From contig CM055063.1 in NCBI GenBank assembly GCA_029204045.2, positions 43,185,562 to 43,249,561 on the forward strand: DNA of 64,000 bases, written 5' to 3'. The notes below the pieces were generated by a model, which made no database searches, was not told the DNA's origin, and worked only from the letters and a program-made list of their open reading frames with translations. The first letter of the stretch is position 1. Every line of letters starts with the position of its first letter. A program made the position numbers and the translations under genes. Shown here piece by piece: positions 57,641-64,000 of this stretch. Source of the stretch: Tillandsia leiboldiana (Eukaryota > Streptophyta > Magnoliopsida > Poales > Bromeliaceae).

Positions 57641-59920
57641 ACCCAAGGGGTGTGAGAACTACAACTGAGTTCCCAGTGGGTTCAACCACCGAGAAAAAGT
57701 GTCCTACAACACTTGGTCCAATGGAAGCAATAATAATAGTGCTAGGAAACTAAAATCCTCGATATCAAAATGCAGCTATGCAAAATAATATATCACTGTC
57801 TGTATATACTCATCGACCAAGCACTACTCTGTCTAGTCATACTAGGCTATTAAGCACCAACTCGGCCACTATGCCGCTGTACACAGGGTTAAACTAACCC
57901 GGCCACCTTGGCCACTCTAGTTTCTCTTTATTCTTTAAATTCTGGATCTTTAGTTCAAGTTAACCCTCAGAAATTCTTATCCGACGGGCCCCAGCCCGGT
58001 AGTCCTGCTACCATAAGATAAGATTTCTAAGGTTGCCGATAACACTCGCAAGTGTTACCCCGTCCTACGGAAGAAACGTCCCGAACGGGTCTCTACCCGG
58101 GAGAGGGGCACTGCCTGCAACTCCAACATGGGCCGCGTTTCTCACCGTAGGTCCGCCTGTTTTATCTTTAATTTTCTTTCATTTCTTTTCTTTTTCTTTC
58201 TCTTTTTACTTTAGTTCTTAGCCTCTTTGCCTTTGAACACTTGCTTTTCTTTCTTATTCGAGCTTATAGCTCCCCGTAGGTCCGCCCGTTTTATCTTTAA
58301 TTTTCTTTCTTTTCTTTTCTTTTTCTTTCTCTTTTTACTTTAGTTCTTAGCCTCTTTGCCTTTGAACACTTGCTTTTCTTTCTTATTCGAGCTTATAGCT
58401 CCCTTTTTGCCACCGGCAAATCTCTTTCTCTTTCCTTTGAGCATTTAGCTCTTGCTTTCACTTTAAGACTTTCGAAAGTACCTCGTCCGACGGGTCACTG
58501 GCCAGGGAGTCCTGCTCCACTTAACGAGTCTCAAATTCGAAGGCGCCATTTACATTCTCTTTATTCTTTTTAGCCACTTTTAGCTTGCTTTTAAACTTTG
58601 ACTTTTTACACAATTTTTCTCTTATCCTAGGTCTCGCCATAAGGATAACTAAGAGTCCCTTGGACTCATGCTATTTCTCTTTCTGTTCTCTTTATCTTAA
58701 GCAATTTGCTTGTCTTGCTTATTAATCACTTTTAGCTCTATCTTGAGCGATTTGCTTGTCTTGCTTAACAAGCCACTTTTAGCTTTCTCTTAAGCTCTAA
58801 TTCTTTTATCCTAAGTTCTTTACTCTAGGATAATCTGGGTGTCTCTAACACCAATTCAGGTTGGAACCTCTTGTTCTCAATTCACAGCCCTTATGCTTTA
58901 ATTACCCTTAAGGTTTGTACTATGTCACAAGGACACTAGTCGCTTTCCATTTTATCAGACTTAGAGTTTATTAACCCTATTTCCATTATCTCTTCATTTC
59001 ATGTCTCCACACTTGATCCTTTCCACTTTCCTTTGTTTAACTCTACTGGAAGTTAAACTAGTCTATCCATTTACCCAGACGCCCTATGACTCTCTGGGGT
59101 CATGTTCACTAAATTCTTAACCGTGGGATCTAATCCCCTTTTTCCTGATTCCACCCTGAACTTAGGGTTACACTGACTCTAACTTCCTGTTTTTCCTTTC
59201 ATGTCTCCACACTTGATCCATTTTTCCTATTTTTCTGATTCCTTACTGAATCCTAGAGTCAACTTAACTCTATTTTCATGTCTGTGAGTTTAAACTCTTC
59301 TAGCTCACCTTAGGTTCCCTTTACCTAAATTCCATGTCACACTCATTCTAGAGTTTCCTGACTCTATGTTGATCACTAGCTCTCCTTAGGTTTCCTTTAC
59401 CTAAGTCCCATATCATATAAGTCCTAGAGTTCCCTGACTCTATGTTGATCACTCTATCCAGTGTCTTTAGGTTATCACCTAAGACCATGCCACTCGTCCA
59501 CCCTAGGATAACTCCTAAGTTGATGTCACTCGTCAAACCTCTATACTAGGTTTTCTCCTAGTCTTACTACCAACAAATGTTGTTCCCTTATGTCACGTGA
59601 TTCCTAGGGTTATACCCTAACATGATCACAATCATAAATAGCTAACCTTTTTCATGCATGCAATTATTTTCATTTCATTCATCAAATAGTAATTACTTCT
59701 ATGCATGCATATTCATCATATATCTTTGGCAACCAACAGTTGCACTTTTCCTCTGTGTCCATTTGCACATGCACATCTATTCCTCTATCTCTGGCAACCA
59801 ACAGTTGCACTTTTTCATCTGAATCCATCTACACAGGCAATCTTAATCATAATTACCTAACGCCTCTAACAGGCTACTATCATGCTTCGAAATCGAAAAG
59901 CAAAGGAGCAAGGGGAGAGG
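57641..59920 (-). repeat. 5' LTR of LARD-F, distal part
   Basis: Resumes at ACCCAAGGGGTG after TEK-J and aligns with 31110-33382 of the other LTR, including the 129-bp duplication (58146, 58275) and the hairpin array (about 58806-59620). A short extra stretch near 59641-59665 is absent from the other LTR. It ends AGAGG where TEK-K starts; the remaining LTR is presumably beyond the window. Confidence 0.85.
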
Positions 59921-62900
59921 TGTCACGCCCCGGGTGTAAACCAGAACCCAGGCCCGTCCACAGATCCGCCGTGCATGCGGTATTTCCCGCATACACGAAG
60001 CGTCGGTAACTTGCTCAGAAAAGAGATGATAATAAAAGAGCATAAAGTCAGAGCTGAACTAACACTACTGTATCTCACACAGAAGTTGGAAGTAAATAAA
60101 GTACAACTGTAAAATAAATACAAACATCTCTCCCAGCTCACCACAATATACAACTAGCTGGCAAAAGCCAGACCCAAAAGGAAACATAAAAGAACTGTCT
60201 GAGAAAACCAGGTACACCAAAAACTCCAGCTATATCTCTCGGGTGGCTCGCTATCTAATCCGCAATCCTCTTACCTCGATCAGCTGCTAACGGCCCAGTA
60301 ACTCCCGCAGAGGACTCTGCAAAACAAGGGGGAAAAAGGAACAAGGAACAGACAATGGGGGTAAGTACTACTATAAAATAGCAGCCTCCCCTAGTGGGTA
60401 AAGCCTCAACTCGGACATGCCCACCAGGTCAACCAGAGGCAAAAAGAGAAGAAAAAAGGGGGAAAAGCTAAGTATGACAATTGATAAGTGCAATCCCCTA
60501 ATATGCCTCTACATGTCAAACTCATAAGAATGGAAAGGTATGCATCAGTGTCTAGAAGCCTGCCTAAATAACCCAATCCGACCACCAGTAGATACTGGTA
60601 CTGCCTGCTCTGCTGTCGAACTCAAGAACTCAGTATGGTGCCCGGCACTCGGCACGGTGTAAAGCCTACTCCGGAGTGGCACTCGAGGGGAGCGACCCAC
60701 ACGAGTAAAGTATCACTGTCATCAGTATCACAAGTATCTCTGTATGAAGCCTCTCTGTAACCAATGTCTCACAATAGCAGGACTGGATCAAGACTATGAT
60801 CAAAGTGGGAAACTCCGTCCACTAATAAAACCCCGATCTGATGCAATAGTACTCTAAAAGTGGGAAACACCATCCACTAGAACAAATCTGATACCCAATC
60901 TGATGCAATAGTAAACATCCGGTCAACCGCCCAAAGTCCGCGGTCACCGCAATAACCCACAACCCACAATTGGGTAAAATAATCAAGATCCGGTCAACCG
61001 CCTACTGTCCGCGGTTGCCGCAATAACCCACAATCCAACATCAAGTACACCCTGTCTCTGACCCTAAGGTCCCAGCTACACTATCCCAAACCTTTGCTCG
61101 AACCCGAGCAACATGACTCAAAAGTCTAAATAAAAAGGAGAAAGAAAGTAATCATGGTTTCTCCTAAGTCAAATCCCAAAAGATAGTGTATCAGTAAATA
61201 GTGACTCAGCTATGTGACCAGTTTAAGCATGCAATTGTCCCAATACTTTAGTCTATTTCACATGAATAAATAAAATACAGCATCGAGTGTCAAACATACT
61301 GTCTCAAGTTAATGCTCCCTATAGCAAGGTCATAAATTCGCTAACCTATCACTAAACATGCTGTCCAGGATAAATGACAATTAACCAGAGTAACCAATTT
61401 AGAGCAACAAAAGCTAAGGTGACCGTCTCCTTTGAATGATCATCAATTTATAGCCATCAAATACTATCCCGCCCCTAAACATGCTGTCCAGAATAATTAA
61501 GCGACTAAATAAAGTAATCATGCTATCAACATTATCACCAAGGATTAATCATCGATTAATTAGTTTCCTAGTGCATGCAAGGCTACCAATAATAAGCTTA
61601 GCATCATTAACATTGGGACACTCTGATGTTCCTAGTGGGCATACCAAAGGAGAGGAGTACAACAACCACCCACCTGAAGTGCTAACTGTCCAAATCCCAA
61701 CTGCTGAAAATACTAGATAAATCCAATCCCTTGCTCCAATAAGTTCAGCACACCCGTAACACTCCTGGCACAATACAAAGTCCACTATTACACATACATT
61801 CCAAAATCTGCTCTCACACATACAACAACAACAGTCCCAAAAATGCTTAATTTTTCACCTGCTGAAAATGCCCAGAAAATTCCCAGAAAAATATCGCAGC
61901 GATCCTCGCGTCGATACCTTCGAAACGGCTGCTTGCACGCCCAAATCTGAGTTCGGTAAGACAAGATATTAATTCGGCAAGTTGGTACACTCAAAAGATT
62001 TCAGCACAAAAAGACTGTAGCACTGTACATAGAGAAACAGTGATTTTCACCTCTGAACAAATCTCGGAAAAATCCAAGAAAAATACGAGCGCATTCCTTA
62101 CGATCTGAATATGAAAAAGTTGTATAAGCACGTTTCCGTCTGACGCTCGTGCGCGAAGATATGGCCAAAACACTCAGCTGCTGTCACAAAACTCCACACA
62201 GAAAATGGGTTACTGTGTTGCCTCGGGATCCGTGCCAAAACCTCGAAACGGGAAAGCGCAATCAGGATTAAAGATGAAGCCCTACCTCTTAGGAGTTTGT
62301 CGGCGCAAGAATCAAAGAAAAAGATGGTCGGGGTAGCCCAGGAGGAATTTTACGCCAAACAGCGACGAAGAGGAACTCCGGAAATGCAACGTCGCGCCGC
62401 GCCGTAAAATCCAGAACCTCGGGATGTGTGCTCCTAAAAATCCCAAAATGCTGCAGGAAGATCAAGAACTTAGAGAGGAACAAATCATCTAATGGGAGCT
62501 CGGGGAGATCATGCGTGGGCTGAGAGAAAAACAGCAGAAAAGAGGGCTCGGGCTGCCTATTTATAGGCTGAAGAAAACAATTGGGAAAATTCCCATCTTG
62601 TCCCAACTTTCGGGCGCCCGGAAATTTCCGGGCGCGCACAATGCGGCCCGGCCCACGACTTTCGGGCGCGCACAGTGCGGCCCGGCCCAGTACGCGCCGT
62701 CGGACGGGATCCCGACTTCGTCCGACCCGCCTCAGGGCCCGCCACGTGTCGCCCGAACAGGTGGCAGCCGTGCAAGCTGCGGCAGAGAGCGCCACGTGTC
62801 CCTGCCCGCGTCAACGCGGTGGGTGGCGCCCGCGAATCAGCGGGCGCCACGTGGCGCTGCCCACATCGCCCGCACCTGCCTCGCGTACGGCCACCTGCCC

Positions 62901-63473
62901 CGTACCTGCCCCGCGCGTCGCGTGGACCGCGCGCCCGTGAGCCCGCCTATCCGCTGCTGCCACGTGGCGCGCCCCCCGTCCACGACTCCCAGCGCGCTCC
63001 CGTGCACCGAGCGCGCGTGGGCCGGCCAATCCGGCGCTGCCACGTGGACACCCGCCGGTCCACGCCTCCAACCGTGCACCCCGGTCACACTCCAGTCATT
63101 CCGTGGACCCAGCCGCGTGCGCCGACCAATCAGAGGGCGCCACGTGGCACTCCCGCCGGTCCACGGCTCCCCCATGCACCAGAAATTCAGTAAAACTTCC
63201 GGGAGTCCGTTTTTGGGCATCCGGACTCAGAATTTAGCAAACAAAAAGTCGTTTTCAAGCGTTTTTCCACGCTGAATCCAAATCCAACCTCCGATTGGCC
63301 TAAAATCTTTTCTAAAATTCGGCAAAAGCAGCCGAAGGCCAACCCAGCTAATAAAAGCTCACATGGTCCATCTGTGGCATCCCTTTGATGCACTATGGGC
63401 CAAATACACCATCAACAGGTGTTTGCACAATGGATTCACGGGAAAAAGCTGCATGGGGTTCAGGGGTCCTACA
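59921..63473 (-). repeat. 3' LTR of TEK-K (3553 bp)
   Basis: Plus strand starts TGTCACGCCCCGGGTG and ends GGGGTCCTACA. TATA box at 62558-62565 (minus). Upstream of it on the minus strand (62700-63190) is a GC-rich promoter region with repeated G-box modules. The terminal hairpin at 59971-59996 pairs GTGCATGCGG with CCGCATACAC. No gene; open frames in the GC-rich part were rejected. Confidence 0.88.
62741..63148. promoter_or_regulatory. repeated G-box (GCCACGTGKC) and CCAAT modules in TEK-K LTR
   Basis: G-box cores at 62741, 62791, 62846, 62959, 63039 and 63139. At 63027 and 63127 a CCAATC precedes the G-box by about a dozen bases. The units share downstream text (CCGGTCCACG and TGCACC), so they are degenerate tandem repeats of about 80-110 bp. 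TEK-C has a reverse-oriented CCAAT and G-box module at 11385-11410. G-boxes bind bZIP and bHLH factors in plants. Confidence 0.55.
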
Positions 63474-63509
63474 TCCTCCCCCACTAAAAAAAAGTTTCGT
63501 CCTCAAAAC
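63474..63509 (-). promoter_or_regulatory. polypurine tract and post-stop palindrome of TEK-K
   Basis: Minus-strand AGTGGGGGAGGA directly precedes the LTR; GTTTTGAGGACGAAAC (63494-63509) is the 16-mer seen in TEK-C with one change. Confidence 0.7.
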
Positions 63510-63533
63510 AAGGAGAAGCAGAACAGACGTACC

Positions 63534-64000
63534 TCAACCAGAAGCCTCGAACAAGAAGGGGTAGGCACCTCTCAACTCTGACTCCAGCTCCCAAGTAGCC
63601 TCTCGCTCCTCGTGATTGCTCCACCAGATCTTCACATATGGAATGGCCCGGTTGCGCAATTCCCTCACCTCACGAGCAAGAATCCGCAACGGGCGCTCCT
63701 CGTAGACCAAGTCCTCGCTGATCTCCAACGAAGTGAAGTCAATCACGTGCGATGGGTCAAAAACATATCTCCTCAGAGCTGAGACGTGGAAGACATCAAA
63801 AACTCCGGCCAGGCGTGGGGGTAAGGCAACTCTGTATGCCACAGGACCAACTCTGTCAAGTACCTCAAAGGGTCCAATATAGCGGGGACTGAGCTTCCCC
63901 CGCACTCCAAATCTCCGGACCCCTTTCGAGGGCGAGACCTTCAAGAAGACATGATCACCCACCTGAAACTCCAGGTCTCGCCGTCGAGTATCGGCGTAGC
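63534..64000 (-). CDS. gag-pol: Gag-Pol C-terminus of TEK-K: integrase tail and chromodomain (partial)
   Basis: Open from the window edge to a stop at 63534. It encodes YADTRRRDLEFQVGDHVFLK, then the GPF/Y-type integrase C-terminal module (RGKLSPRYIGPFEVL, VAYRVALPP, VFHVSALRRY) and a chromodomain-like tail (IPYVKIWWSNHEEREATWE). It is very similar to residues of the TEK-C polyprotein end. The frame has no break in the visible part, so the element may be intact beyond the window. Confidence 0.9.
   Translation of the reverse strand, partial: YADTRRRDLEFQVGDHVFLKVSPSKGVRRFGVRGKLSPRYIGPFEVLDRVGPVAYRVALPPRLAGVFDVFHVSALRRYVFDPSHVIDFTSLEISEDLVYEERPLRILAREVRELRNRAIPYVKIWWSNHEEREATWELESELRGAYPFLFEASG

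Larger units (their letters stand above)
30667..59920 (-). mobile_element. LARD-F: large noncoding Gypsy-type retrotransposon, host of five nested insertions
   Basis: Minus-strand element. 3' LTR: 30667-35116 plus 41466-41795 (4780 bp after removing SIRE-G and one target copy). Noncoding interior: 41796-43956 (2161 bp). 5' LTR starts at 43957, is interrupted by TRIM-H, SOLO-I and TEK-J, and is cut at 59920 by TEK-K. Both LTRs begin TGTCACGCCCCGAGTCC on the plus strand. Very long LTRs with a short noncoding interior fit the LARD class. Gypsy-type ends, primer site and post-stop palindrome tie it to the Tekay-like elements here. The two LTRs show scattered differences, so it is older than its guests. 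Confidence 0.85.
59921..64000 (-). mobile_element. TEK-K: Tekay-type Gypsy element, continues past window
   Basis: 3' LTR 59921-63473, then purine tract and the 3' end of gag-pol. On the minus strand the LTR starts TGTAGGACCCC and the following sequence (GTGAATCCATTGTG) matches the TEK-C LTR start, so the two are relatives. It interrupts the LARD-F 5' LTR after AGAGG (59916-59920); the other target copy is outside the window. Confidence 0.88.

Overview
The window is wall-to-wall nested LTR retrotransposons from a plant nuclear genome. I found no convincing host gene. The evidence for a plant is Sirevirus-type Copia elements with an extra env-like gene, Tekay/Del-type chromovirus Gypsy elements with LTRs of 2.7-3.6 kb, a large noncoding LARD-like element, a 576-bp TRIM, initiator-Met tRNA primer sites (TGGTATCAGAG) throughout, and 5-bp target-site duplications (TSDs). 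I cannot name the species.

Layout. SIRE-A (1-4715, 5' end outside the window) is a decayed Copia element; its env-like gene was hit by SIRE-B (4716-11061, 5' LTR, gag, internally deleted pol). SIRE-B is broken by TEK-C (11062-22739), a Gypsy element with an intact 1612-aa gag-pol. The far side of TEK-C is not SIRE-B but the middle of a third copy, SIRE-D (22740-29785), which holds a 100-N assembly gap and the only intact env-like gene. SIRE-D ends inside a Gypsy gag relic (REL-E, 29786-30666). LARD-F (minus strand, 30667 to at least 59920) interrupts that relic; it has LTRs of about 4.8 kb and a 2.16-kb noncoding interior. Its 3' LTR carries SIRE-G (35117-41460, minus, gag only). Its 5' LTR carries TRIM-H (44220-44795, minus), SOLO-I (44964-48671, a solo LTR), TEK-J (48704-57635, decayed interior but nearly identical LTRs) and TEK-K (59921 to the window end, minus). 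TSDs were read directly for SIRE-G (ACTTA), TRIM-H (CAATT), SOLO-I (GCTGC) and TEK-J (AGGTC).

How the parts work together. Most copies cannot move alone: SIRE-A and SIRE-B share one deletion that removes protease and the start of integrase, SIRE-G encodes only Gag, TEK-J has a ruined interior, and LARD-F and TRIM-H encode nothing. What they keep are cis signals: LTR ends, primer sites, polypurine tracts and several RNA or DNA structures. The best of these is a 5'-leader hairpin 170-173 nt downstream of the primer site in TEK-C, TEK-J and LARD-F. It has an 8-nt loop containing a self-complementary hexamer (CTGCAG or CGGCCG) and base changes that preserve pairing in both stem and loop, so it is a candidate RNA dimerisation (kissing-loop) signal.

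Other structured signals are arrays of CCGG-centred palindromes about 20 bp apart upstream of TATA boxes in both Copia and Gypsy LTRs, a copy of the Sirevirus palindrome array with a TATA box and a possible 5'-UTR intron in front of the env-like gene, a conserved hairpin block after pol in four Sirevirus copies, and a run of short hairpins in the LARD-F LTR. All comparisons were made by eye. Frameshifts close to the gap, and the mismatched flanks of TEK-C, may be assembly faults.
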